64,000 bases of DNA from Novosphingopyxis baekryungensis DSM 16222 (GTDB taxonomy: Bacteria > Pseudomonadota > Alphaproteobacteria > Sphingomonadales > Sphingomonadaceae). Shown here piece by piece: positions 17,416 to 27,711 of this stretch. Position 1 is the first letter of the stretch, and each line of letters starts with the position of its first letter. The translations under genes were made by a program, and so were the position numbers. The DNA is taken from positions 62,001-126,000 of the forward strand of contig NZ_ATUR01000007.1 in the NCBI RefSeq assembly GCF_000420305.1. The letters run 5' to 3'. Under the pieces are notes generated by a model. It saw only the letters and a list, made by a program, of their open reading frames with translations, was not told the origin of the DNA and did not search any database.

Positions 17416-17441
17416 GCCAATCACCCCCAACGCCAATCACC
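17416..17441 (+). repeat. Two 10-base direct repeats in the leader of the DUF885 gene
   Basis: GCCAATCACC occurs at 17416-17425 and again at 17432-17441, starting 16 bases apart and just ahead of the AAAGGA ribosome site. They could be a paired regulator site or a small duplication; nothing in the sequence decides. Confidence 0.5.
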
Positions 17442-17458
17442 ATCAAAGGACGTTACCC

Positions 17459-19276
17459 ATGGTTCGCCAGACCCTCCTTAGCAGCGCCGCCGCGCTTCTG
17501 TTCGCGGCGCCCGCCATCGCCCAGCAGCCGTCGCCAACCAGCACGACCGATGCCGTGGCCGCAGACATGGAGGGCGAGGAAACGGACCGCAGCGAAGCGC
17601 TGGCCGGTTTCTTCCAGCAATATGATCAGGCCAAGCTGGCGCTTTCGCCGCTCGGCAAATCCTATCGCGGCATCCGCGATGACAGCTATGCCGAATGGGG
17701 CGAATATAGCGATGCCTCCGAGGAACTGTCCCACCAGATCGACCGCGCGGCGCTGGCCGCGATGCGCGAAAGCTTCGACCGGGACGATCTGAGCGAGGCC
17801 GACGCGCTGAGTTACCGCCTGTTCGAATCCTCCATGGCGCGCAGCGTTTCGCTCTATCCCTATCGCAAATATGGTTATGTGTTCGATCAGATGAACGGCG
17901 CGCAGTCCGGGCTGCCCGCCTTCCTCATCAACATTCACCGCGTCAGCAATGAACGCGAGGCCGAGGCCTATGTCTCGCGCATCGCCGGGCTGGGCGAGGT
18001 GATGACGAAGCTGACGGCGGAATCGCGCGATCGGGCGGAGAAGGGCGTGATGCCGCCGGACTGGGTCTATCCCTATGTCCTGTCGGATATCGACAATATG
18101 CTGGGGCAGAACAATCCGATCCTAGAGGATGTCGCGAAGAAGGTGAACGCGCTGGACCTTTCCGATGCGCGCAAGGCGGAACTGATCAGCGCCGCCGGCA
18201 CCGCTTGGGCCAGTGAGGGCCGCCCGGCCTATCTGGCCTTGCGCGAGGAAATGCTTCGCCAGCAAAAGATCGCGCCGACCGAGGATGGCATCTGGCGGTT
18301 CGACGAAGGCGCCGATTATTATGCCGCGCTGCTGAAAAACTACACCACGACGGATCTCGGCGCGGACCAGATCCATGATCTGGGGCTGCAGAATGTGGCG
18401 CGTATCCATGGCGAAATGCGCGGCATCATGAAGCAGGTGGGTTTTACGGGCAGCCTGCAGGATTTCTTTAAGGAAATGCGCACCAACCCGAAATATTATT
18501 ACGACACGCGCGAGGCCTATCTGGCCGATGTGCAGACAAAGCGCGATGCGATGACGGCGGCGCTGCCCGGCTTCTTCAACACGCTGCCCAAGGCCGATTT
18601 GCAGGTGAAGCCGGTCGAGGCGTTCCGTGAAAAGAGCGCGGGCAAGGCCTTTTACAGCCGGCCCGCGCCGGACGGCTCGCGGCCCGGTATCTACTATGTG
18701 AATCTCTACAATCTGGAGGACATGTCGAAGAACGAGCTGGAAGCGCTGTTCTATCATGAAGGGCTGCCCGGCCATCATCTGCAGCTGGCGGTGCAGACCG
18801 AGCTGGAGGGCATCCCGCCCTTCCGCCAGTTCGGCGGCGTCACCGCCTATAGCGAAGGCTGGGGGCTGTATTCCGAGGCGCTGGGCAAGGATATGGGATT
18901 CTACACCGATCCTTATTCCGATTTCGGCCGGCTGGGCATGGAGCTGTGGCGCGCGGCGCGGCTGGTGGTGGACACCGGCCTGCATCACAAGCGCTGGAGC
19001 CGCGAAAAGGCGATCGACTATCTGAAGACCAACACGCCCAATCCGGACGGCGACATCCGCAAGGCGATCGAGCGCTATGCCGTCTATCCGGGGCAGGCGA
19101 CAGCTTATATGATCGGCAAGCTGAAGATCATGGAACTGCGCCAGCGCGCGATGGACCAGCTCGGCGATGGCTTCGATTATGGCGATTTCCACGACGTGGT
19201 GCTCAAAAGCGGTCCGGTGCCGCTGGATGTGCTGGAAGAGAATGTCGACGCATGGCTGGCGGCCAAGGCTGGGTGA
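17459..19276 (+). CDS. Exported DUF885-family putative zinc metallopeptidase
   Basis: A 605-residue protein with a signal peptide (AALLFAAPAIAQQ) and the DUF885 architecture. The signature YHEGLPGHHLQ supplies likely zinc ligands, and ITAYSEGWGLYSE-like sequence (VTAYSEGWGLYSE) supplies a third ligand, as in thermolysin-like peptidases. The C-terminal YPGQATAYMIGKLKI is also family-typical. Expected to be periplasmic. Activity is inferred; peptides are the probable substrates. The ATG at 17459 follows AAAGGA at 8 bases. Two short direct repeats sit in the leader. Confidence 0.88.
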   Translation: MVRQTLLSSAAALLFAAPAIAQQPSPTSTTDAVAADMEGEETDRSEALAGFFQQYDQAKLALSPLGKSYRGIRDDSYAEWGEYSDASEELSHQIDRAALAAMRESFDRDDLSEADALSYRLFESSMARSVSLYPYRKYGYVFDQMNGAQSGLPAFLINIHRVSNEREAEAYVSRIAGLGEVMTKLTAESRDRAEKGVMPPDWVYPYVLSDIDNMLGQNNPILEDVAKKVNALDLSDARKAELISAAGTAWASEGRPAYLALREEMLRQQKIAPTEDGIWRFDEGADYYAALLKNYTTTDLGADQIHDLGLQNVARIHGEMRGIMKQVGFTGSLQDFFKEMRTNPKYYYDTREAYLADVQTKRDAMTAALPGFFNTLPKADLQVKPVEAFREKSAGKAFYSRPAPDGSRPGIYYVNLYNLEDMSKNELEALFYHEGLPGHHLQLAVQTELEGIPPFRQFGGVTAYSEGWGLYSEALGKDMGFYTDPYSDFGRLGMELWRAARLVVDTGLHHKRWSREKAIDYLKTNTPNPDGDIRKAIERYAVYPGQATAYMIGKLKIMELRQRAMDQLGDGFDYGDFHDVVLKSGPVPLDVLEENVDAWLAAKAG

Positions 19277-19286
19277 GGGACTTCGG

Positions 19287-19415
19287 CGCCAAGCCCCTCA
19301 TGGTCGCGCGGCGCCGCGAGGTGATGTAGCCATCCAGGGTGGGGTAACGCTGCCAAGACCGGGGGCGCGGTGCGATGCCCCTGGATTGCCTCGCCTGCGC
19401 TTGGCGATGACGGGC
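19287..19415. repeat. Inverted pair of REP-like elements upstream of the suf regulator
   Basis: The stretch between 19277 and 19465 has no gene. CTGGATTGCCTCGCC with GGCGATGACGG (19381-19412) resembles a widespread alphaproteobacterial repeat. A diverged copy in the other orientation lies at about 19290-19340, reading CCTGGATGG then CACCTCGCGGCGCC on the minus strand. The pair could fold as a long hairpin after the DUF885 gene. Assignment rests on pattern memory, not on alignment. Confidence 0.4.
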
Positions 19416-19465
19416 GGCGATATCGGCCACACCGGTTGATTTTCGCCGCCTGCACGCCCACATGC

Positions 19466-19490
19466 CAATCGGAACGAATCACTCCGATTG
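19466..19490. promoter_or_regulatory. 25-base dyad, candidate operator of the suf regulator
   Basis: CAATCGGA (19466-19473) and TCCGATTG (19483-19490) are perfect inverted arms. Inside, GA and TC continue the symmetry around 19478, so 10 of 12 bases per half match. It ends 27 bases before the regulator ATG. Rrf2-family regulators bind such dyads and are usually autoregulatory. Confidence 0.6.
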
Positions 19491-19517
19491 CCTTTGGGCA
19501 GAAAGCAGGCTCCCCTC

Positions 19518-19961
19518 ATGCGCCTCAGCAGCATGGCCGATTATGCGATTGTCCTGATGTCCGCAGCGTCGCGGCATTGCGGCACTGCGCGCGTGTCGGC
19601 CACGGATCTGGCCGAGGAAACGCATCTGCCGCTGCCCACCGCGCAAAAGCTGGTGAGCCTGCTCAGCAAGGCCGGCCTGCTCAGCGCCACGCGCGGCACG
19701 GGGGGCGGCATCCGCCTGACGCGCCCGGCATCGGCCATATCGCTGGCGGACATCGTGGAAGCGGTGGAAGGCCCGATCGCCCTCACCGCCTGCATCGCCG
19801 AAAGCGCGCCCGATTGCGCGATCGAGGCGGAATGCCGCATTCGCCCGCATAGCGGCGCCGTGAACGACGCCGTGCGCGGCGCGCTTGCCAATGTTTCTCT
19901 CTCCAGCCTGTCGGCGCCTGAGGCTGCAAAAGCCCTGCCGGCCCAGAAGGTATCAGCATGA
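19518..19961 (+). CDS. Rrf2-family transcriptional regulator of the suf operon
   Basis: A 147-residue winged-helix regulator. [14 protein letters not shown] is the typical Rrf2 opening, followed by [25 protein letters not shown] and the wing [11 protein letters not shown]. Three cysteines in [10 protein letters not shown] and ECRI match the 2Fe-2S ligand cluster of IscR/SufR-type members, so it probably senses Fe-S status and adjusts suf transcription. The ATG at 19518 is chosen from the family N-terminus. It overlaps sufB by ATGA, and a strong dyad lies upstream. Confidence 0.92.
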   Translation: MRLSSMADYAIVLMSAASRHCGTARVSATDLAEETHLPLPTAQKLVSLLSKAGLLSATRGTGGGIRLTRPASAISLADIVEAVEGPIALTACIAESAPDCAIEAECRIRPHSGAVNDAVRGALANVSLSSLSAPEAAKALPAQKVSA

Positions 19962-21493
19962 CCGACGACCAGAGCCTCAAGACCCGCCAGGATGCCTCCG
20001 CGGACGATGTTCGCCAGCAGGAACGCGACGAGATGAACCGCGAGGCGCATGACGCCGTCGACCGGGCCTCCACCTATGAACATGGCTGGTCGAGCGATAT
20101 CGAGCAGGATTTCGCGCCCAAAGGCCTCACCGAAGACACGGTGCGCTTCATTTCGGCCAAGAAGAACGAGCCGGAGTGGATGCTCGACTGGCGGCTGAAG
20201 GCCTTCCGGCTGTGGCAGGACATGGAAAGCCCGGACTGGGCCAAGCTGAACATCCCGATGATCGATTATCAGGATGCCTATTATTATGCCGAGCCGAAGA
20301 AGAAGGCGACCATCGGCTCGCTGGACGAGCTCGATCCGGAAATCCTGGATACGTACAAGAAGCTCGGCATCCCGATCGAGGAGCAGAAGGTGCTCGCCAA
20401 TGTCGAGGGCGCCCGGAAAGTGGCCGTCGATGCGGTGTTCGACAGCGTCAGCGTGGCCACCACGTTTCGCGAGGAACTGAGCCGCGCCGGCGTGATCTTC
20501 CTGTCGATCAGCGAGGCGATCCGCGAGCATCCCGAGCTGGTGAAGAAATGGCTGGGCAAGGTGGTGCCGCAGCGCGACAATTATTTCGCCACGCTCAACT
20601 GCGCGGTCTTTTCCGACGGTACCTTCGTCTATATCCCCAAGGGCGTGAAATGCCCGATGGAGCTGAGCACCTATTTCCGCATCAATGCCGAAAATACCGG
20701 CCAGTTCGAACGCACGCTGATCATCGCCGAGGAAGGCAGCTATGTCAGCTATCTGGAAGGCTGCACCGCGCCGATGCGCGATGAGAACCAGCTGCACGCC
20801 GCCGTGGTCGAGCTGGTCGCGATGGACGATGCCGAGATCAAGTACAGCACGGTGCAGAACTGGTATCCGGGCGATGAGAATGGCAAGGGCGGCATCTATA
20901 ATTTCGTCACCAAGCGCGGGCTGTGCCAGGGCAAGAACAGCAAGATCAGCTGGACGCAGGTGGAAACCGGCAGCGCGATCACCTGGAAATATCCCAGCTG
21001 CGTGCTGAACGGCGAGAACAGCGTGGGCGAATTTTACTCCGTCGCGCTGACCAATAATTATCAGCAGGCCGATACCGGCACCAAGATGATCCACAACGGC
21101 AAGGGCAGCCGCTCGACGATCATCTCCAAGGGCATCAGCGCCGGCCATAGCGACAACAGCTATCGCGGCATGGTCCGCGTGGGGCCGAATGCCGACAATG
21201 TGCGCAATTTCACGCAATGCGACAGCCTGCTGCTGGGCGACAAATGCGGCGCGCATACCGTGCCCTATATCGAGGTGCGCAATCCGACGGCGACGATCGA
21301 GCATGAGGCGACCACGTCCAAGATTTCGGACGACCAGATGTTCTACGCCATGCAACGCGGGCTCGACGAGGAGCAGGCTGTAGCGCTGATCGTCAACGGC
21401 TTCGCCAAGGATGTGATGCGCCAGCTGCCGATGGAATTCGCGGTCGAAGCGCAGAAGCTGCTGGCGATCTCGCTGGAAGGCAGCGTTGGGTGA
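19958..21493 (+). CDS. sufB: Fe-S cluster assembly scaffold protein SufB
   Basis: A 511-residue subunit of the SufBCD scaffold on which new Fe-S clusters are built. Core features are [42 protein letters not shown] and NFTQCDSLL, the last holding a conserved Cys involved in sulfur transfer. The C-terminal [17 protein letters not shown] is diagnostic of SufB/SufD. The gene starts inside the regulator's stop codon and is followed by 90 bases before sufC. Confidence 0.97.
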   Translation: MTDDQSLKTRQDASADDVRQQERDEMNREAHDAVDRASTYEHGWSSDIEQDFAPKGLTEDTVRFISAKKNEPEWMLDWRLKAFRLWQDMESPDWAKLNIPMIDYQDAYYYAEPKKKATIGSLDELDPEILDTYKKLGIPIEEQKVLANVEGARKVAVDAVFDSVSVATTFREELSRAGVIFLSISEAIREHPELVKKWLGKVVPQRDNYFATLNCAVFSDGTFVYIPKGVKCPMELSTYFRINAENTGQFERTLIIAEEGSYVSYLEGCTAPMRDENQLHAAVVELVAMDDAEIKYSTVQNWYPGDENGKGGIYNFVTKRGLCQGKNSKISWTQVETGSAITWKYPSCVLNGENSVGEFYSVALTNNYQQADTGTKMIHNGKGSRSTIISKGISAGHSDNSYRGMVRVGPNADNVRNFTQCDSLLLGDKCGAHTVPYIEVRNPTATIEHEATTSKISDDQMFYAMQRGLDEEQAVALIVNGFAKDVMRQLPMEFAVEAQKLLAISLEGSVG

Positions 21494-21583
21494 TGCATCT
21501 CACCCCAACCGAACTGCCACGGCGCCGCAACACCCCGCCCCCGAAGAGGGCAGGCTCAAGACTATCTCTCCCGAAAGTGCATC

Positions 21584-22329
<746 letters not shown>

Positions 22330-22333
<4 letters not shown>

Positions 22334-23076
22334 ACGCTCTGACTCTCCCCACCCGCCGCGACGAGAGCTGGCGCTATAGCGATCTGCAATCGGTGGAGCG
22401 CGTATGGGCCGACCTCGACCCGGCGCAGACATTGCATGTGCCCGCCGATTCGCATGAGCGGCTGCGCGTCGATGCGCTGCCGGAATCCGGCATTCTGCGC
22501 TATGATGTGACGGTGGAGGCCAATGCGCGTTTCGATCTGCATTGCCTGCTGATGGACCGCGATTATGGCCGTGTGGAAATTGCCGTGAAGCTGGGCGATG
22601 GCGCGCATTTCGAGCTGGGCGGCGCGATCCTGGCCAAAGGCAGCCAGGTGCTCGAGATCGTTACCGATGTCGAGCATGTGGAGCCCAACGGCACGTCCAA
22701 CCAGACGGTGCGCAGCGTGTTGGCGGACAAGTCCACCGGCAGTTTTCTCGGCAAGATCGGCGTGGCGCGCGATGCGCAGCGCACCGATGCCGCGCAATCG
22801 GTCAAATCCATGCTGCTGGACCGGGGCGCGACCGCCAATGCCGTGCCGCAGCTGGAAATTTTCGCGGACGATGTGAAATGCGCGCATGGCGCAACCGTGG
22901 GCGAGCTTGACCGCCAAGCCCTGTTCTACATGGCCACGCGCGGCCTGCCGCCCGAAGTGGCGCGCGGCCTGATGCTGCAGGCGTTCATCGCCGATGCCTT
23001 TATCGGCATAGACGACGATGCGGCGCGCGAGGCGCTGGAAGGCAAGGCACGCGATGGGCTGGAGAATCTGCGATGA
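22330..23076 (+). CDS. sufD: Fe-S cluster assembly protein SufD
   Basis: A 248-residue SufB/SufD family subunit, short compared with E. coli SufD but normal for sphingomonads. It opens with TRRDESWRYSDLQSVER and shares the C-terminal half with SufB: KCAHGATVGELDRQALFYMATRG (in outline), which includes the conserved His region. It pairs with SufB and SufC. Both ends overlap neighbours by four bases, showing tight translational coupling. Confidence 0.93.
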
Positions 23077-24293
23077 GCACGCTGATGGCGGAAAAACCGC
23101 CGGCGCTCGATGTCCGTCCCGATTTTCCCGGCCTGACCGAGCATTGGCATTATCTCGATAGCGCCGCGACCGCGCAGAAGCCGCGTGCGGTGATCGACGC
23201 GATCGCGCAGGGCTATGGCGCGGATTACGCCACCGTGCATCGCGGCGTGTATCGGCGCTCGTCGGACATGACGATGCGCTATGAAGCGGCGCGGCAGGCC
23301 GTGGCGGAATTTATCGGGGCGGCCAGTCCGGATGAATGCGTGTTCGTGCGCGGCGCGACCGAGGCGATCAATCTGGTCGCGCAAAGCTGGGGCCCGGCAC
23401 ATTTGCGCGATGGCGACCGGATCATGCTGTCCATGCTGGAGCATCATTCGAACATCGTGCCCTGGCAGCTGGTGGCCGAGCGGCTGGGCGTCAAGATCGA
23501 CGTCGCACCGCTCACCGAAGACGGCCGGATCGATCTGGACTGGATCGAGGCCAATCTGACCGAGCGGCACAAGATGGTGGCGCTGTGCCATCTGTCCAAC
23601 GCGCTCGGATCGGTCCTGGACGCCAGACGCGCCGCCGATCTGGCGCACAAGGTGGGCGCGAAGCTGCTGCTCGACGGTTGCCAGAGCGCGCCGCGCCTGG
23701 CCATCGACGTGCAGGCGCTGGATTGCGATTTCTACGTTTTCTCCGGGCACAAGCTGTACGGCCCCACCGGCATCGGCGTGCTATGGGCGCGCGGGGATAT
23801 TCTGGACGCGATGCCGCCATGGCAGGGCGGCGGCTCGATGATCGACAAGGTGACGTTCGCGCGCACCACCTACGCCCCGGCGCCCGGACGGTTCGAGGCG
23901 GGGACGCCGCATATTGTGGGCGCTGTCGGCCTGCATGCCGCGATCGATTATGTGAACGCCATCGGCGTGGACGCGATCGAACGGCATGAGCGCGCCCTGG
24001 CGGCGTCGGCGCGCGAGGCGCTGGGCCAGCTCAATAGCGTGCGGCTGTTCGGCCCGTCGGACGGTATCGGCATCGTCAGCTTTGCCGTGGAGGGGGTGCA
24101 TCCGCACGATGTCGCCACCATATTGGATGAAGACGGCGTGGCGATCCGCGCAGGCCATCACTGCTGCCAGCCGCTGATGGACCATCTGGGCTCACCGGCC
24201 ACCGCACGCGCCAGTTTCGCAATCTATTCGGATGAGAGCGATGTGGCAGCGCTGGTCAAAGGCGTCGAACGGGTCAGAAAGATTTTCGGGTAA
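23073..24293 (+). CDS. sufS: SufS-type cysteine desulfurase
   Basis: A 406-residue class V PLP enzyme that takes sulfur from cysteine for Fe-S assembly. The PLP lysine is in FSGHKLYGPTG, cofactor contacts are in VRGATEAINLVA and LDGCQSAPRL, and the catalytic Cys is in RAGHHCCQP near residue 364. This context is group II (SufS-like). A sulfur-transfer partner SufE is not encoded in this operon, although SufT and an A-type carrier follow. Confidence 0.95.
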   Translation: MSTLMAEKPPALDVRPDFPGLTEHWHYLDSAATAQKPRAVIDAIAQGYGADYATVHRGVYRRSSDMTMRYEAARQAVAEFIGAASPDECVFVRGATEAINLVAQSWGPAHLRDGDRIMLSMLEHHSNIVPWQLVAERLGVKIDVAPLTEDGRIDLDWIEANLTERHKMVALCHLSNALGSVLDARRAADLAHKVGAKLLLDGCQSAPRLAIDVQALDCDFYVFSGHKLYGPTGIGVLWARGDILDAMPPWQGGGSMIDKVTFARTTYAPAPGRFEAGTPHIVGAVGLHAAIDYVNAIGVDAIERHERALAASAREALGQLNSVRLFGPSDGIGIVSFAVEGVHPHDVATILDEDGVAIRAGHHCCQPLMDHLGSPATARASFAIYSDESDVAALVKGVERVRKIFG

Positions 24294-24297
24294 TTTT

Positions 24298-24822
24298 ATG
24301 AACGAACAGAGCAAATTCCGCACCGAAGAGGTCGAGCGCGCCACCGAGCCGCCCAAGGCGCGCGTCGATGCCGCCATGGACGAGCCCGGGGAAACCAAAG
24401 TGGCCGCGCCATCGCCGTTCGAGAGCGAGGGCGATCGCGCCAAGATGGATCGCAAGCGCGATTATCTGGAAGGCTTTCTGGCGCAGAAGCCCACGGAAAC
24501 CGCCAAGGGCGAGCCGGGCGGCGATCTGTATGAAGCGATTATCGACACGCTGAAAAGCATCTACGATCCGGAAATTCCGGTGAATATCTATGATCTGGGC
24601 CTGATCTATGGCGTGGAGGTGACCGATGACGGCCATGCCGTGGTCACGATGACGTTGACCACCCCGCATTGCCCGGTGGCCGAATCCATGCCCGGCGAGA
24701 TCGAGCTGCAGGTCGGCTCGGTTCCCGGCGTCGGCCATGCCGAGGTCAATCTGGTCTGGGATCCGCCATGGGACCCGCAGAAGATGACCGACGATGCCAA
24801 GCTCGAACTGGGCATGCTGTAA
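24298..24822 (+). CDS. sufT: SufT-like DUF59 (MIP18-family) Fe-S maturation protein
   Basis: A 174-residue protein: a charged, probably disordered N-terminal part of about 75 residues, then a DUF59 domain from DLYEAIIDTLKSIYDPEIP to the C-terminus. Motifs VNIYDLGLIY and TTPHCPVAESMP, the latter with the reactive Cys, match SufT. The terminal DPPWDPQKMTDDAK is also typical. Such proteins help deliver Fe-S clusters to target enzymes. The ATG at 24298 is four bases after the sufS stop. Confidence 0.9.
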   Translation: MNEQSKFRTEEVERATEPPKARVDAAMDEPGETKVAAPSPFESEGDRAKMDRKRDYLEGFLAQKPTETAKGEPGGDLYEAIIDTLKSIYDPEIPVNIYDLGLIYGVEVTDDGHAVVTMTLTTPHCPVAESMPGEIELQVGSVPGVGHAEVNLVWDPPWDPQKMTDDAKLELGML

Positions 24823-24868
24823 GGTTCGATCCCGGCGAGAGTTCGATGGGGTTTGAGGAGTGAATGCG

Positions 24869-25228
24869 ATGACGACCGAAACGAAAACCAGGCAGCGGCC
24901 CGCCGCGCTCACGCTGACACCGGCGGCCGAGCAGCGCATTGCCGATCTGATGGCCGCAGCGCCGGACGATGCGATCGGCGTGAAGCTCAGCACCCCGCGG
25001 CGCGGCTGTTCCGGGCTGGCCTATTCGGTGGATTATATCAGCGAAGCGGCGAAGTTCGACGAAGTGATCGAAACGGCGGGCGGCACCTTCTTCATCGATG
25101 GCGCGTCGGTGCTGTATCTGGTCGGCAGCGTGATGGACTGGAAGGAAGACGATTTCCAGGCCGGGTTCACCTTTGAAAACCCCAACGCCAAGGGCGCCTG
25201 TGGCTGCGGCGAAAGCTTCATGGTCTAG
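24869..25228 (+). CDS. sufA: A-type Fe-S carrier protein (SufA/IscA/ErpA family)
   Basis: A 119-residue HesB/IscA-fold protein with the three ligand cysteines in RRGCSGLAY and GACGCGESF. It accepts clusters from SufBCD and passes them on. The ATG at 24869 is chosen because GAGGAG ends 8 bases before it; a GTG at 24860 overlaps that site. It is the last gene of the suf operon and is followed by a perfect hairpin. SufA is preferred over ErpA because of context only. Confidence 0.92.
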   Translation: MTTETKTRQRPAALTLTPAAEQRIADLMAAAPDDAIGVKLSTPRRGCSGLAYSVDYISEAAKFDEVIETAGGTFFIDGASVLYLVGSVMDWKEDDFQAGFTFENPNAKGACGCGESFMV

Positions 25229-25234
25229 GCCGAT

Positions 25235-25254
25235 GGCCGCACGCTGGTGCGGCC
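25235..25254. terminator. Hairpin between convergent sufA and subtilase genes
   Basis: GGCCGCAC (25235-25242), loop GCTG and GTGCGGCC (25247-25254) form a perfect 8-pair GC stem in the 35 bases between the two stop codons. No U-tract follows, so it may be a weak or Rho-assisted terminator. Confidence 0.5.
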
Positions 25255-25263
25255 CTTCGCGCT

Positions 25264-27711
25264 TCAGAAATTCATCGAATAGCGCAGCGCCGCGCCCAGA
25301 TCGTCCGGTGCGGCCTGGTAATGGCCGGGCTGTTGCCGCCAGAACAGATTGGTGCTGACGATGCCGTTCCACAGCGCCGCGCGGTAGCTGAGTTCGCTGA
25401 CCAGCTCCCGCCCCTGCGGCGCAAGGTTCAGCCGCTGGATGCCATAGCTGATGGTTCCGCTGCCATAGTCATAAGCCGTGGGCAGGCGCAGATCGATCCC
25501 GCCCTCGCTCACCCGCAATGGCTGCGCCAACCGCAGCGCCAGTTGATCGTCCCGGGCCAGGACCGCGCGCTTCGCCAAGTCGACATGGAACGCGGTCGAT
25601 TGCAGCACGCCGCTGCCCGTCACCGTCTGCGTGGCGAGCGCGCGGGTCCAGCCCTGCCGCCAGCCGGCGCCCAGCTGCCAGCCGTCCGCTGGCTCCCAGG
25701 CAAGGCCGGCATCGACGAACATGCTCGCCGCGCCGCCCTGGCCCAGCGCTTCGGAAAAGCGCGCGCCGAGCACGGTTTCCTGTTCCTGTAATCCATGCGC
25801 GCCCAGCGTGGCCGTCACCGCGCCAAAGCGGCGGTCGGCCGCCACGCCGAAGCGGGTATAGCCATAATCGCGATAGGGCCGCAGCCAATCGCCCGGCCTG
25901 TCCCAGCCGGCCGCATCCAGCGCGCCGCCGCTTTCCCCACTGATCGTCAGCCCCGTGCGCCCGATCTGGCGGCGTATGGCCAGCGATGCATCGGCGCGGG
26001 CCAGAAAGCCGCTGGAGCCGGCCGCGTCCTCGCCCACCAGAAAGGCCGGCTGGCTGGCACGCTCCAGCCCGATGCCCTGCAGGGCAGACAGCTGCGCGCT
26101 GGCCCCCTGCGCGATCCCGAAGCTGATGGATGTATCCGGCGATAGCCTGGCCGCGATCCGTCCCGCGATCAGGCGCGCGCCATCGCTGTCGCGCTCTTGC
26201 AATTGCAGCGCGCCGAGCTGGGCGGTGCCACCGCTGCGCGGGGCGATGGCCAGGGCGAGCGACACCGGCCCGGCCTCCAGCGCAACCGAGCGGCTGCGAT
26301 CGGCGAGCGCGCCGGTCAGCCGATAGACCGGCGATGCGCCGCGCAGGCCATGGGCCAGATCGGCATCATAGGTCCGGCCATAGGAATCGAGCACCACCGC
26401 GCCGATAGCCTCGCGCGACAGCCCGGCATCGCCCATGGCGCCGGATAGGCTGCCTGCGCCCTGATCCAGCGCGACCATGGTGCTGGTCCCGGCGATGCCG
26501 GTGGCGCCCTGCGGCTGAAAGGCGCGCGCGATGTCCAGGATGCCGCGCCCATATATCGCATCGGTGCCGCTCTCGCCCGCCTCGCGCGCGCTGCGCAGCA
26601 GGATCTCCACGATCTGCGTGCCGTTGAGATTGGGGAAGGCCTGCGCCAGCAACGCCGCAGCCCCGCTGATCTGCGGCGCGGAAAAGGAGGTGCCGTTGAA
26701 GACGGTGACGAAACGCTGGCCGTCACGCTCCGTGATGCGCACCGTATCATTTTCATATTCGCAGCAGATCGCGCTGCCGAGCGCGGACAGCACCGATGCC
26801 TGCGATCCGCCGGCGCGGTTGCTGAAGCCGGAGATGTTGCCGCGATTGTCCACCGACGCGGCGATGATCACATTGCCGCCGCCCGCCTGCAGGATGGACT
26901 GAGCAAAGGGGCTGGGATTGTCCACGTCGAAATCGGGATCGTCCTTGCCGAACTCGTTGCCAGCCGAGACGATGATGACCATGCCGCCCGCCACGGCGCT
27001 GCGGATGGCGGTTGCCAGCGTGCTGCCGATCCGGCCTGCGCCGCCCAGCGATATGTTGAGCACACGCGCGCCGCTTTGCTGCGCCACATTCACGCCGGTG
27101 GCGATCGAACGGTCGCTGAAGCTGCACCCCGCCTCGTCGCCCTCGTCCGGCACCAGCGCGCAGCTGCCCGGTGTGTCCGCGCGCAGCGCCAGGATGGTGG
27201 CATTGAAGGCGATGCCGTGCACATCGCGATTGTCCTTGGCCGCCGCGAGCACGCGGGTGACCGCCGAGCCATGGCCGTCCTCATCGCCCAGCGCCCGGCT
27301 GCCCGCGACATCGCGCGATTCCGCAGCGATGCGCCCGGCAAATTCATGGCTGCCTGGATCGATGCCGGTGTCGATCACGCCCACGGTCACGCCGCTGCCG
27401 GTCGTGCCGCTGCGATAGACGGAGATGGCGTTGTGAAACCCCGGCCCGTCCGAACGGCGGAACTCGGCGGTGTCGAAATCGAGCGCACCGGACGGCGGCG
27501 GGGGAGGGGCCGGCGGCGGTCCAGGGGGCGGCGGAACGGGTACGGGCACCGGCGGGGGCGGCGTCGGCAACTGGGCGGACGGACCGCCCGAACCGCTGCC
27601 GCCACAGGCAGCCAGCGCCGCGAGCATGGCGCCCATGGCCAGCCCGCTCGCGCTGCGGGTCCACAATGCGCGTCCGCGCCTCCCGCTACTGTTGCATGCG
27701 CCTTGAGACAC
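25264..27711 (-). CDS. Surface subtilisin-like (S8) autotransporter lipoprotein
   Basis: An 815-residue protein from the GTG at 27711, which has AGGAG five bases upstream; no suitable ATG precedes the signal. It has a lipobox (LAALAAC, Cys near 36), a Pro-rich tether, then a subtilase domain. Catalytic residues are Asp near 114 (GVIDTGID), His near 147 (DGHGSAV), Asn near 252 (SAGNEF) and Ser near 342 (NGTSFSAPQ). The C-terminal third has alternating beta-strand sequence and ends in Phe (ALRYSMNF), as in outer-membrane barrels. This is the NalP-like layout of a lipid-anchored, surface-exposed protease. The target is unknown. Confidence 0.88.
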   Translation of the reverse strand: MSQGACNSSGRRGRALWTRSASGLAMGAMLAALAACGGSGSGGPSAQLPTPPPPVPVPVPPPPGPPPAPPPPPSGALDFDTAEFRRSDGPGFHNAISVYRSGTTGSGVTVGVIDTGIDPGSHEFAGRIAAESRDVAGSRALGDEDGHGSAVTRVLAAAKDNRDVHGIAFNATILALRADTPGSCALVPDEGDEAGCSFSDRSIATGVNVAQQSGARVLNISLGGAGRIGSTLATAIRSAVAGGMVIIVSAGNEFGKDDPDFDVDNPSPFAQSILQAGGGNVIIAASVDNRGNISGFSNRAGGSQASVLSALGSAICCEYENDTVRITERDGQRFVTVFNGTSFSAPQISGAAALLAQAFPNLNGTQIVEILLRSAREAGESGTDAIYGRGILDIARAFQPQGATGIAGTSTMVALDQGAGSLSGAMGDAGLSREAIGAVVLDSYGRTYDADLAHGLRGASPVYRLTGALADRSRSVALEAGPVSLALAIAPRSGGTAQLGALQLQERDSDGARLIAGRIAARLSPDTSISFGIAQGASAQLSALQGIGLERASQPAFLVGEDAAGSSGFLARADASLAIRRQIGRTGLTISGESGGALDAAGWDRPGDWLRPYRDYGYTRFGVAADRRFGAVTATLGAHGLQEQETVLGARFSEALGQGGAASMFVDAGLAWEPADGWQLGAGWRQGWTRALATQTVTGSGVLQSTAFHVDLAKRAVLARDDQLALRLAQPLRVSEGGIDLRLPTAYDYGSGTISYGIQRLNLAPQGRELVSELSYRAALWNGIVSTNLFWRQQPGHYQAAPDDLGAALRYSMNF

